DNA of 64,000 bases. It comes from Streptomyces adelaidensis. GTDB taxonomy: Bacteria > Actinomycetota > Actinomycetes > Streptomycetales > Streptomycetaceae. The position numbers and the translations under genes were made by a program. Shown here in pieces: positions 48,732-56,912 of the stretch (the stretch's first letter is position 1; the number at the start of each line of letters is the position of its first letter). Under the pieces are notes generated by a model, which was not told the origin of the DNA, ran no database searches, and worked only from the letters and a program-made list of their open reading frames with translations. The stretch is taken from contig NZ_JAEMUX010000017.1 in the NCBI RefSeq assembly GCF_016598475.1, forward strand, positions 61,084 to 125,083. The letters are read 5' to 3'.

Positions 48732-49253
48732 ATGAACGACGACCTCCTGATACGCGAGATGACCCCGGCCGACTGCCGTCCCGTCGCCGAGATCCGGATC
48801 GGCGGCTGGCGGACCGCGTACGCGGGGCTCGTACCGCAGTCGTATCTCGACGCGATGGACGTGGAGGAGGACGCGGAGAAGCGGCGGGCGATGCTCGCGA
48901 AGCCGGGCAGCTCTGTGGTGAACCTGATCGCCGAGCGCGCCGGCCAGGTCGTCGGCTGGGCGGCGTACGGACCGTACCGGGACGGTGAAGTCCGCACCGG
49001 GGACGCCGAGTTGTATGCCCTCTACATCCGGCCGGGCCACTTCGGCGGCGGAGTGGGCAGCGCCCTGCTACGGGCCTCCACCGACCGCTGCACGACCGCC
49101 GGACACGGCCGCGTGCTCCTGTGGGTGCTCAAGGACAACACCCGGGCCCGCCGCTTCTACGGACACCACGGCTTCACATCGGACGGCGCGGAGGAACCGT
49201 TCGAGGTGGACGGGGTCGAGGTGCCCGAGGTGCGATACGTACGCGCCCTGTAA
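48732..49253 (+). CDS. GNAT family N-acetyltransferase
   Basis: This 173-residue acetyltransferase contains IREMTPADCRPVAEIRIGGWRTAYAGLVPQSYLD and VVGWAAYGPYRDG. The acetyl-CoA binding strand and loop is ELYALYIRPGHFGGGVGSALL (about residues 95-115). WVLKDNTRARRFYGHHGF is near residue 140. The substrate is unknown. The ATG at 48732 is 17 nt after the terminator; no strong ribosome site is visible. The TAA stop forms the first bases of a dispersed 28-nt repeat. Confidence 0.9.
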   Translation: MNDDLLIREMTPADCRPVAEIRIGGWRTAYAGLVPQSYLDAMDVEEDAEKRRAMLAKPGSSVVNLIAERAGQVVGWAAYGPYRDGEVRTGDAELYALYIRPGHFGGGVGSALLRASTDRCTTAGHGRVLLWVLKDNTRARRFYGHHGFTSDGAEEPFEVDGVEVPEVRYVRAL

Positions 49254-49280
49254 GGGGCGCGGGGAACTGCGCGACAAGCC
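49253..49280 (-). repeat. Dispersed 28-nt intergenic repeat
   Basis: This is the minus-strand copy: AGGGGCGCGGGGAACTGCGC (49253-49272) and GACAAGCC. It lies between converging GNAT and HEAT-repeat genes and starts at the last base of the GNAT stop codon. Confidence 0.75.
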
Positions 49281-49323
49281 CCCACCGGGCCCGCGGCCGA
49301 GTCACGGCTCAAGCAGCGGAGCG

Positions 49324-49899
49324 CTACCGCTGCTTGGGGATACGAGCCAACGCACGCACTGCCGCCTCGGCGAGGTTCGGATGCGCGAGGGCCTCGTTCA
49401 GGACCGTCCTGGCCCGCGCATCCCCCAGCGCCCCCAGCCCCTCCACACACGCGAGCGCCACGCGCCGATAGGGATCGTGCGGTCCGAGCCGCCGCTGAAG
49501 CGTGGTGATCAGGGCAGGCACGGCCTCAGGGGCCCGAAGCTCGACCAGCAGCCGCACAGGATGCAGCGCATAGGCGACGCGCAGCTCATTCGTGGCGAGG
49601 GCGGCCGCCGCCCGGGCGGTACGCGGGTCGCCGAGCCGGGCCAGCGCGTACGCCGCGGCGGCGCACCGCGGCGGATCCCGGTGGTTCAGCAGCAGGACGA
49701 GCGCCTCGAAGGCCCGCCGGTCCCCCGCGACCCCCAATCGGAACGCCGCCAGCTCCCGCGCCCACAAGGGCTGCCCGGGTTCGGTCAGGACGGCCGCCAA
49801 CTCCTCGGTGCTCTCGGTCACGACAAGTCGCTCGTATCCGGCGGAGCCACCCGCCTCGTGCCGCACACGCTCCGTGAGTGATCGCAACTGCTCGCCCAT
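49324..49899 (-). CDS. HEAT-repeat protein
   Basis: This 191-residue all-helical protein has about four HEAT-like repeats. ARELAAFRLGVAGDRRAFEALVLLL, RCAAAAYALARLGDPRTARAAAALA, HPVRLLVELRAPEAVPALITTL and YRRVALACVEGLGALGDARARTVLNEAL are visible. Such proteins are scaffolds for protein or nucleic-acid binding. The partner is not evident. The ATG at 49899 is the only plausible start. Confidence 0.82.
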   Translation of the reverse strand: MGEQLRSLTERVRHEAGGSAGYERLVVTESTEELAAVLTEPGQPLWARELAAFRLGVAGDRRAFEALVLLLNHRDPPRCAAAAYALARLGDPRTARAAAALATNELRVAYALHPVRLLVELRAPEAVPALITTLQRRLGPHDPYRRVALACVEGLGALGDARARTVLNEALAHPNLAEAAVRALARIPKQR

Positions 49900-50278
49900 G
49901 CCACCGAGCGTACGGGCGCGAACGCGCTCCGGGGGCGTACATCACAAACCCGAGGGCTGGCGCGCTCGTTACCCGCGGGTTAAGCTCACACGAGCGAGTT
50001 ACCCACTCGTGTTCGCTCCCGACGGTTTGGTGACGCAGCCGTCGTGAGCACAGTCGGTTCGGTACGTGAAGTACCAGTACGGCTCGGCCCCGGGACAGGG
50101 TCGGTCGGTTCAGCCGTTTCCCCTGGGCGTGTGCATGCCCGCGGCGACGGCACCGGGCGTGTGCGCCAGTAGCCCGGCACCACCCACACCCGCACCTTTA
50201 CGCGCTGGTTGCGCCTTCGTCGGCGTACCCGGGACGCGTTCCTCCTCAAGTCGTCACCCTCATTCCAGGAGTCCCGCG
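49900..50278 (+). promoter_or_regulatory. 379-nt divergent regulatory region with palindromes
   Basis: This gap has no gene I can support. GTTACCCGCGGGTTAA (49968-49983) contains the palindrome ACCCGCGGGT. ACACGAG (49988-49994) pairs with CTCGTGT (50006-50012), and CGAGT/ACTCG nests inside. GTTACCC occurs twice, 30 nt apart. The first site resembles TetR operators ahead of Streptomyces fatty-acid degradation genes, so the downstream dehydrogenase is probably controlled here by such a repressor. GGTAC-GTGAA-GTACC lies further downstream near 50060-50074. Confidence 0.55.
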
Positions 50279-52081
50279 ATGGCCACTCCCCTGTCCTCCC
50301 CCGTCTCTCCCTTCAAGACGATCGCCGTCATCGGCCTCGGCACGATGGGCACCGGTCTCGCCGAGGTGCTGTCCCGGGCCGGCCGCGAGGTCGTCGGCAT
50401 CGACATCAGCGAGGAGGCCGGCGTCCGCGCCGTCGCCGCACTGGAGGCCTCCACCGAGCGTGCCGTGGCACGCGGGCGGATCACCGAGCAGGAGCGCGGC
50501 GATGTCCTCACCCGCTTCCGCACTTTCACCGACCTGCGGGCCGCGGCCGACGCCGACCTGGTGATCGAGGTGGTCCCGGAGTCGTACGAGATCAAGCAGC
50601 AGGTCTTCCGCGAGCTGGACGCGATCGTGCGTCCGGAGGCCGTTCTCGCCACCGGCACCAACGCGCTGTCGGTCACGCGGCTGGCCGCCGAGTCGGCGCA
50701 CCCCGAGCGGGTGCTCGGGCTGCACTTCTTCAACCCGGCGCCCGCGATGAAGCTGGTCGAGGTCGTCTCCTCGGTGCTGACCGCGCCGCAGGCCGTCGCC
50801 CAGGTCACGGATCTCGCCCTCGACCTGGGCAAGGAGCCCGTCGCGGTCGGCGACCGGCCCGGTTTCGTGGCCGACGGGCTGCTGTTCGGCTACCTCAACC
50901 AGGCCGCCGCGATGTACGAGGCCAAGTACGCCTCCCGTGAGGACATCGACGCGGCGATGCGGCTCGGCTGCGGCCTGCCGATGGGCCCGCTGGCGCTGCT
51001 GGACCTGATCGGCATCGACACCGCCCGTACGGTCCTGGAAGCCATGTACACGGCCTCCCACGACCGGCTGCACGCGCCGGCCCCGATCCTCAGGCAGCTC
51101 AGCGACGCGGGCCTGACCGGCCGCAAGTCGGGGCGCGGCTTCTACTCGTACGAGGCCCCGGGCTCCGCCACCGTCGTGCGGGACGCGCTGACGCCCCAGG
51201 AGGGGGTCGCGACGGCCGCCGCCCGTACGGTCCGCTCGGTGGGTGTCGCGGGTTCCGGGACCATGGCGTCCGGGATCGCCGAGGTGTTCGCGAAGGCCGG
51301 GTACGGGGTCGTGCTGGCCGCCCGCAGCGAGGAGAAGGCGCAGGCCGCGAAGGCCCGCATCGGCAAGTCGCTGTCGCGTTCGGTCGACAAGGGCCGGATG
51401 ACGGTCGAGGCCGCCGCCGAGACGCTGGACCGGATCACCCCGGCCGGCTCGTACGACGCCTTCGCGGACGTCGATCTGGCGCTGGAGGCCGTGGCCGAGG
51501 ACCTGGAGGTCAAGCGGCAGCTGTTCGCGACCTTCGACAAGGTCTGCAAGCCGGGCGCGATCCTCGCCACCACCACCTCCTCGCTGCCCGTCGTCGCCTG
51601 CGCCCGCGCCACCTCGCGCCCGCAGGACGTGATCGGCATGCACTTCTTCAACCCGGCGCCGGCGATGAAGCTGGTCGAGGTGGTCCGCACGGTCCTCACC
51701 GCCGAGGACGTGCACGCGACCGTGCGCGAGCTGTGCACCTCGGTCCGCAAGCACCCGGTGGACTGCGGCGACCGGGCCGGTTTCATCGTGAACGCGCTGC
51801 TGTTCCCGTACCTGAACAACGCGATCAAGATGGTCCAGGAGCACTACGCGACGCTGGACGACATCGACGCGGCCATGAAGCTGGGCGGCGGCTACCCGAT
51901 GGGGCCGTTCGAACTGCTGGACGTGGTCGGGCTCGATGTCTCGCTGGCCATCGAGAAGGTCCTGCACCGCGAGTTCCGCGACCCGGGGCTGGCCCCGGCG
52001 CCGCTCCTTGAGCACCTGGTGGCCGCGGGCTGCCTCGGCCGCAAGACCGGCCGCGGCTTCCGCGAATATGCCAAGCGCTGA
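50279..52081 (+). CDS. Tandem 3-hydroxyacyl-CoA (3-hydroxybutyryl-CoA) dehydrogenase
   Basis: This 600-residue protein is built of two 3-hydroxyacyl-CoA dehydrogenase units in one chain. The first (about residues 10-295) has the NAD loop VIGLGTMGTGLAEVLSRAG. The second (about 315-600) has VAGSGTMASGIAEVFAKAG. Each has the catalytic pattern LGLHFFNPAPAMKLVEVV or GMHFFNPAPAMKLVEVV (His), and the C-terminal dimer domain (DRPGFVADGLLFGYLNQA and DRAGFIVNALLFPYLNNA). It should reduce acetoacetyl-CoA to 3-hydroxybutyryl-CoA, one step before crotonyl-CoA. The ATG at 50279 has AGGAG 8 nt upstream. The location next to ccr supports a role in the ethylmalonyl-CoA pathway. Confidence 0.9.
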   Translation: MATPLSSPVSPFKTIAVIGLGTMGTGLAEVLSRAGREVVGIDISEEAGVRAVAALEASTERAVARGRITEQERGDVLTRFRTFTDLRAAADADLVIEVVPESYEIKQQVFRELDAIVRPEAVLATGTNALSVTRLAAESAHPERVLGLHFFNPAPAMKLVEVVSSVLTAPQAVAQVTDLALDLGKEPVAVGDRPGFVADGLLFGYLNQAAAMYEAKYASREDIDAAMRLGCGLPMGPLALLDLIGIDTARTVLEAMYTASHDRLHAPAPILRQLSDAGLTGRKSGRGFYSYEAPGSATVVRDALTPQEGVATAAARTVRSVGVAGSGTMASGIAEVFAKAGYGVVLAARSEEKAQAAKARIGKSLSRSVDKGRMTVEAAAETLDRITPAGSYDAFADVDLALEAVAEDLEVKRQLFATFDKVCKPGAILATTTSSLPVVACARATSRPQDVIGMHFFNPAPAMKLVEVVRTVLTAEDVHATVRELCTSVRKHPVDCGDRAGFIVNALLFPYLNNAIKMVQEHYATLDDIDAAMKLGGGYPMGPFELLDVVGLDVSLAIEKVLHREFRDPGLAPAPLLEHLVAAGCLGRKTGRGFREYAKR

Positions 52082-52253
52082 GTCCGAGGGCGACCGGTTC
52101 GCGGCGGGCGGCGAGTGGGGCGGCCTCCTCGATCCGGGCGGCCGCCCCCCGCCCCCGGGCCGCGCGGCGCTCCCGGCCGACCCCCCGTCCGAGCGGGGCC
52201 GGGGGATGGCCGGACGTGCGCACTCTCCTGCACGGATGCAGTACGTTCGGGGC

Positions 52254-53063
52254 ATGTCCCAGCCCGCCAAGTCCTCACGTACACCGGCTACGCCCGACGC
52301 TCCGGAGAGTGCCGCGGGCAGTCGTGCCGCCGCCCAACGGCTCAAGATGCGCCGGGAACTGGCGGCCGCGGCCATGGAGCTGTTCTCGACCAAGGGGTAC
52401 GAGGCGACCACCGTCGACGAGATCGCGGCGGCGGCCGGGGTCGCCCGCCGCACCTTCTTCCGCCACTTCCGCTCCAAGGAAGAGGCGATCTTCCCGGACC
52501 ACGACGACACCCTGATCCGCGCCGAGGCGGTGCTCAACGCGGCGCCCCAGCACGAGCACCCGCTCGACACGGTGTGCCGCGGCATCAAGGAAGTCATGAA
52601 GATGTACGCGGCCCGGCCGGAGATCTCGGTCGCCCGCTACAAGCTGACCCGCGAGGTCCCCACCCTCCGGGAGGCGGAGATCGCCTCCGTGGCCCGCTAC
52701 GAGCGTCTCTTCACCCGCTATCTGCTGGGCCACTTCGACGAGCACGCCCACCACGACGACGGCAACGACGACCCGCTGCTCGCCGAGGTCGCCGCGTCGG
52801 CGGTCGTCACCGCGCACAACCACGTACTGCGGCGGTGGCTCAGATCAGGCGCGCAGGGCGACGTCGAGACCCACCTCGACCACGCCTTCGCCATCGTCCG
52901 CAAGACCTTCGGCACCGGCACCGGCGCGGGCCGGACCCTGGCCCCGGAGCCGGCCGTCGCGACAGCCTCGGCCCACGGCGAGGTCCTGGTGACCGTCGCC
53001 CGGACGGACGCCCCCCTCGACGAGGTCATGCGGACCATCGAAGAGGCACTCCGGGACCGCTGA
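52254..53063 (+). CDS. TetR/AcrR family transcriptional regulator
   Basis: This 269-residue regulator has an N-terminal helix-turn-helix (about residues 35-85: AAMELFSTKGYEATTVDEIAAAAGVARRTFFRHFRSKEEAIF). A ligand-binding domain follows (about 95-215), and a 50-residue C-terminal extension has ACT-like length. It sits between the dehydrogenase and ccr, so regulation of the ethylmalonyl-CoA pathway is likely. In Methylobacterium a TetR protein, CcrR, controls ccr. The start at 52254 gives the usual short lead before the DNA-binding domain; ATGs at 52206 and 52236 are possible. A terminator lies 62 nt after the stop. Confidence 0.88.
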   Translation: MSQPAKSSRTPATPDAPESAAGSRAAAQRLKMRRELAAAAMELFSTKGYEATTVDEIAAAAGVARRTFFRHFRSKEEAIFPDHDDTLIRAEAVLNAAPQHEHPLDTVCRGIKEVMKMYAARPEISVARYKLTREVPTLREAEIASVARYERLFTRYLLGHFDEHAHHDDGNDDPLLAEVAASAVVTAHNHVLRRWLRSGAQGDVETHLDHAFAIVRKTFGTGTGAGRTLAPEPAVATASAHGEVLVTVARTDAPLDEVMRTIEEALRDR

Positions 53064-53125
53064 AACCCGACCGCGCCCCGACCGTGCCCGGTCGAAACCC
53101 CGCTTTACTCATCGGCAACTGTGAG

Positions 53126-53153
53126 AACGGCCACCCCATCGGGTGGCCGTTTT
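53126..53153 (+). terminator. Terminator after the TetR gene
   Basis: AACGGCCACCC (53126-53136), loop CATC, GGGTGGCCGTT (53141-53151) and following T residues make a classical intrinsic terminator. Confidence 0.85.
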
Positions 53154-53194
53154 GGCATGTCAGACCCCTTTTTCGAGGCGCTCTGATCGATCAT

Positions 53195-53228
53195 CGCTCA
53201 GGTGTTGCGTAAAGATTTCACCTGAGCG
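53195..53228. promoter_or_regulatory. 10-bp inverted repeat, candidate operator upstream of ccr
   Basis: CGCTCAGGTG (53195-53204) and CACCTGAGCG (53219-53228) are perfect complements separated by 14 nt. The repeat lies 21 nt upstream of the predicted -35 hexamer. This fits binding of an activator or repressor such as the adjacent TetR protein. Confidence 0.6.
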
Positions 53229-53249
53229 AACTTTCTGGCACTCCGTGCC

Positions 53250-53278
53250 TTGCGGGGTGACACGGCGTGCCATACGTT
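53250..53278 (+). promoter_or_regulatory. Vegetative-type promoter candidate for the ccr operon
   Basis: TTGCGG (53250-53255), exactly 17 nt, TACGTT (53273-53278) fits the housekeeping -35/-10 arrangement. Transcription would start near 53285, leaving a leader of about 225 nt before the ccr start. Confidence 0.55.
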
Positions 53279-53279
53279 G

Positions 53280-53508
53280 AAGGAGTCCGGGCGGCCGGCG
53301 TGCAGAGACCTTTCGTACGTCGGCTGTCCCCGCAAGCCACGTGCTTACGCGCCCGGACGCCTGCGTCACAGGCAACCTTCAGCGCCACAAAGCGCCGCCG
53401 ATGCACCACCTCCGCCGAACCGACGGCATCACTCGACCCAGCACAGCAGCACTCGACGTAACCCTCAACAGCGTCTTCCCTCGGACGCTCGTCGCCGGAG
53501 GCACCACC
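53280..53508 (+). other. Long untranslated leader of ccr
   Basis: This stretch of about 225 nt between the predicted promoter and ccr has no gene I can support. An open frame of 64 codons from 53267 is rich in Ala, Arg and Thr with no ribosome site and is probably chance. I do not see the conserved boxes of a cobalamin riboswitch, though the next gene is a B12 enzyme. Hairpin potential remains unassigned. Confidence 0.4.
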
Positions 53509-54846
53509 GTGAAGGAAATCCTGGACGCGATCCAGTCGCAGACCGCCTCGGCTGCCGACATCGCCGCACTGCCGCTCCCCGAGTCCTACCGCGCGATCAC
53601 CGTGCACAAGGACGAGACGGAGATGTTCGCGGGCCTCACCACCCGTGACAAGGACCCCCGCAAGTCGATCCATCTGGACGACGTGCCGATCCCGGAGCTC
53701 GGCCCGGGCGAGGCCCTGGTGGCCGTCATGGCCTCGTCGGTGAACTACAACTCGGTCTGGACCTCGATCTTCGAGCCCATGGCGACCTTCGGGTTCCTGG
53801 AGCGCTACGGCAGGCTCAGCGAGCTCACCAAGCGCCACGACCTGCCGTACCACATCATCGGCTCCGACCTCGCGGGCGTCGTCCTGCGCACCGGCCCCGG
53901 CGTCAACGCCTGGCAGCCCGGGGACGAGGTCGTCGCGCACTGCCTGAGCGTGGAGCTGGAGTCGTCCGACGGCCACAACGACACGATGCTCGACCCCGAA
54001 CAGCGCATCTGGGGCTTCGAGACCAACTTCGGCGGCCTCGCCGAGATCGCGCTCGTCAAGTCCAACCAGCTGATGCCCAAGCCGGGCCACCTCAGCTGGG
54101 AGGAGGCCGCCGCTCCGGGCCTGGTGAACTCCACCGCGTACCGGCAGCTCGTCTCCCGCAACGGCGCCGGCATGAAGCAGGGCGACAACGTGCTGATCTG
54201 GGGAGCGAGCGGCGGGCTCGGCTCGTACGCCACCCAGTTCGCCCTGGCCGGTGGCGCCAACCCCATCTGTGTCGTCTCCAGCGAGCAGAAGGCCGGTATC
54301 TGCCGGGCCATGGGCGCGGAGGCGATCATCGACCGCACCGCCGAGGACTACAAGTTCTGGAAGGACGAGCACCACCAGGACCCCAAGGAGTGGAAGCGCT
54401 TCGGCAAGCGCATCCGCGAGCTCACCGGCGGCGAGGACGTCGACATCGTCTTCGAGCACCCCGGCCGCGAGACCTTCGGCGCGTCGGTCTACGTCACCCG
54501 CAAGGGCGGCACGATCGTCACCTGCGCCTCGACGTCGGGCTACAACCACGAGTACGACAACCGGTACCTGTGGATGTCCCTGAAGCGGATCATCGGCTCC
54601 CACTTCGCCAACTACCGCGAGGCCTGGGAGGCCAACCGCCTCATCGCCAAGGGCAAGATCCACCCCACCCTGTCGAAGGTCTACTCCCTGGAGGAGACCG
54701 GGCAGGCCGCGTACGACGTGCACCGCAACCTCCACCAGGGCAAGGTCGGTGTGCTCGCGCTGGCCCCCGAGGAGGGGCTGGGCGTGCGCGACCACGAGAA
54801 GCGCGCCGAGCACATCGACGCCATCAACCGCTTCCGCAACATCTGA
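53509..54846 (+). CDS. ccr: Crotonyl-CoA carboxylase/reductase
   Basis: This 445-residue medium-chain dehydrogenase/reductase family enzyme reduces crotonyl-CoA with NADPH and fixes CO2 to give ethylmalonyl-CoA. Counting from the GTG at 53509, the CO2-site residues known from Kitasatospora Ccr fall at the same numbers: Asn81 (SVNYN), Phe170-Glu171 (WGFETNF) and His365 (IGSHFAN). This supports the start strongly, as does GGAGG 7 nt upstream. The NADPH loop WGASGGLGSYATQ lies at about 231. It is the first gene of the five-gene ethylmalonyl-CoA operon. It also supplies ethylmalonyl-CoA extender units for polyketides. Confidence 0.98.
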   Translation: MKEILDAIQSQTASAADIAALPLPESYRAITVHKDETEMFAGLTTRDKDPRKSIHLDDVPIPELGPGEALVAVMASSVNYNSVWTSIFEPMATFGFLERYGRLSELTKRHDLPYHIIGSDLAGVVLRTGPGVNAWQPGDEVVAHCLSVELESSDGHNDTMLDPEQRIWGFETNFGGLAEIALVKSNQLMPKPGHLSWEEAAAPGLVNSTAYRQLVSRNGAGMKQGDNVLIWGASGGLGSYATQFALAGGANPICVVSSEQKAGICRAMGAEAIIDRTAEDYKFWKDEHHQDPKEWKRFGKRIRELTGGEDVDIVFEHPGRETFGASVYVTRKGGTIVTCASTSGYNHEYDNRYLWMSLKRIIGSHFANYREAWEANRLIAKGKIHPTLSKVYSLEETGQAAYDVHRNLHQGKVGVLALAPEEGLGVRDHEKRAEHIDAINRFRNI

Positions 54847-54863
54847 GACACCCGGGGTCATAG

Positions 54864-56912
54864 ATGACTGAGCGTCAGTCCGCCGAGGACAAGCGGGAGA
54901 AGGACCGGCCGTGGCTCATGCGCACGTACGCCGGTCACTCCACGGCCGAGGCGTCCAACGAGCTGTACCGGCGCAACCTCGCCAAGGGCCAGACGGGCCT
55001 GTCGGTGGCGTTCGACCTGCCGACACAGACCGGCTACGACTCCGACCACATCCTCGCCCGCGGCGAGGTCGGACGGGTCGGGGTCCCGGTCGCCCACGTC
55101 GGTGACATGCGCCGGCTGTTCCAGGACATCCCCCTGGAGCAGATGAACACCTCGATGACCATCAACGCCACCGCCATGTGGCTGCTGGCGCTCTATCAGG
55201 TCGTCGCCGAGGAGCACGGCGCGGACATCACCCAGCTCCAGGGCACGACCCAGAACGACATCGTCAAGGAGTACCTGTCGCGGGGCACCCATGTGTTCCC
55301 GCCGGGGCCGAGTCTGCGCCTGACGACGGACATGATCGCGTACACGGTCTCCCACATCCCGAAGTGGAACCCGATCAACATCTGTAGCTACCACCTGCAG
55401 GAGGCGGGCGCCACGCCGGTCCAGGAGATCGCGTACGCGATGTCCACGGCGATCGCCGTGCTAGACGCCGTGCGGGACTCGGGGCAGGTCCCGGCCGAGA
55501 AGTTCGGTGATGTCGTCGCCCGTATCTCCTTCTTCGTGAACGCGGGCGTCCGCTTCATCGAGGAGATGTGCAAGATGCGGGCGTTCGGCCGCATCTGGGA
55601 CAAGATCACCCGCGAGCGGTACGGCATCGAGAACGCCAAGCAGCGGCGTTTCCGGTACGGCGTCCAGGTCAACTCCCTGGGGCTGACGGAGGCGCAGCCG
55701 GAGAACAACGTCCAGCGCATCGTGCTTGAGATGCTGGCCGTGACGCTGTCCAAGGACGCCCGTGCGCGTGCCGTTCAGCTGCCGGCCTGGAACGAGGCCC
55801 TCGGGCTGCCCCGGCCCTGGGACCAGCAGTGGTCGCTGCGGATCCAGCAGGTGCTGGCGCACGAGAGCGATCTGCTGGAGTACGAGGACATCTTCGAGGG
55901 CTCGCACGTCATCGAGGCGAAGGTGACCGAGCTGGTCGAGGAGTCGCTCACCGAGATCGACCGGATCCAGGAGATGGGCGGCGCGATGGCCGCCGTCGAG
56001 TCCGGCTACCTCAAGTCGCAGCTGGTCTCCTCGCACGCCGAGCGCCGGGCCCGGATCGAGTCCGGGCAGGAGAAGATCATCGGCGTCAACATCTTCGAGT
56101 CGACCGAGCCGAACCCGCTGACCGCCGACCTCGACGCGGCGATCCAGACGGTCGACCCGGCGGTCGAGGCGCGGGTGGTCAAGTCGCTGCGGGACTGGCG
56201 CGACACCCGCTACCAGCCGCCGTTCAACCATCCGCGCCCCTGCAAGGCGCTGGAGCGGCTGAAGGAGGCCGCGCAGGGCACCGCCAACCTCATGGAGGCC
56301 ACCCTGGAGTGTGCCAGGGCCGGGGTCACGACCGGCGAGTGGGCCGGGGCCCTGCGCGAGGTGTTCGGGGAGTTCCGGGCGCCGACCGGTGTCTCGTCCG
56401 CCCCGGTGGCGGTTCCGGCCGAGGAGGGCTCGGCCATGTCGGAGGTCCGCCGCAAGGTGGAGCTGACCGCGAAGGACATGGGCGTCGGCAAGCTCCGCTT
56501 CCTGGTCGGCAAGCCGGGCCTGGACGGGCACTCCAACGGGGCCGAGCAGATCGCCGTGCGGGCCCGTGACGCCGGGTTCGAGGTGGTCTACCAGGGCATC
56601 CGGCTGACGCCCGAACAGATCGTGGACGCGGCCGTCGCCGAGGATGTGCACGCCGTCGGGCTCTCCATCCTGTCCGGCTCGCACGCCCAACTGGTCCCCG
56701 ATGTGCTGGAACGGCTGCGTGTGGCGGGAGCCACAGACATTCCGGTGATCGCCGGTGGCATCATCCCGAATGGAGACGCCGAACAGCTGAGGGCCGCGGG
56801 CGTGGCCGCGGTCTTCACCCCGAAGGACTTCGACATCACCGGCATCATCGGCCGCATCGTCGACGAGATCCGGAAAGCGAACAAGCTCGACCCCCTGGAG
56901 GTCCCCGCATGA
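54864..56912 (+). CDS. meaA: Ethylmalonyl-CoA mutase (MeaA-like, B12-dependent)
   Basis: This 682-residue adenosylcobalamin enzyme converts ethylmalonyl-CoA to methylsuccinyl-CoA. The N-terminal barrel (about residues 15-500) contains PWLMRTYAGHSTAEASNELYRRNLAKGQTGLSVAFDLPTQTGYDSD and TTQNDIVKEYLSRGTHVFPP. The C-terminal B12 domain (about 540-675) has the base-off motif LDGHSNGAEQIA (Asp-x-His-x-x-Gly, about 553), SILSGSHAQL and VIAGGIIP. The barrel and B12 domain in one 680-residue chain distinguish it from two-subunit methylmalonyl-CoA mutase. It starts 17 nt after ccr and overlaps the lyase gene by 4 nt. Confidence 0.95.
   Translation: MTERQSAEDKREKDRPWLMRTYAGHSTAEASNELYRRNLAKGQTGLSVAFDLPTQTGYDSDHILARGEVGRVGVPVAHVGDMRRLFQDIPLEQMNTSMTINATAMWLLALYQVVAEEHGADITQLQGTTQNDIVKEYLSRGTHVFPPGPSLRLTTDMIAYTVSHIPKWNPINICSYHLQEAGATPVQEIAYAMSTAIAVLDAVRDSGQVPAEKFGDVVARISFFVNAGVRFIEEMCKMRAFGRIWDKITRERYGIENAKQRRFRYGVQVNSLGLTEAQPENNVQRIVLEMLAVTLSKDARARAVQLPAWNEALGLPRPWDQQWSLRIQQVLAHESDLLEYEDIFEGSHVIEAKVTELVEESLTEIDRIQEMGGAMAAVESGYLKSQLVSSHAERRARIESGQEKIIGVNIFESTEPNPLTADLDAAIQTVDPAVEARVVKSLRDWRDTRYQPPFNHPRPCKALERLKEAAQGTANLMEATLECARAGVTTGEWAGALREVFGEFRAPTGVSSAPVAVPAEEGSAMSEVRRKVELTAKDMGVGKLRFLVGKPGLDGHSNGAEQIAVRARDAGFEVVYQGIRLTPEQIVDAAVAEDVHAVGLSILSGSHAQLVPDVLERLRVAGATDIPVIAGGIIPNGDAEQLRAAGVAAVFTPKDFDITGIIGRIVDEIRKANKLDPLEVPA

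Noticed and set aside
53267..53461. A small gene of 64 codons upstream of ccr
   Set aside because: It has no ribosome site, a composition typical of chance frames, and no conserved-looking segment.
53280..53508. A cobalamin riboswitch in the ccr leader
   Set aside because: The operon contains a B12 enzyme, but I could not find the conserved boxes of this riboswitch. The mutase is also the second gene.
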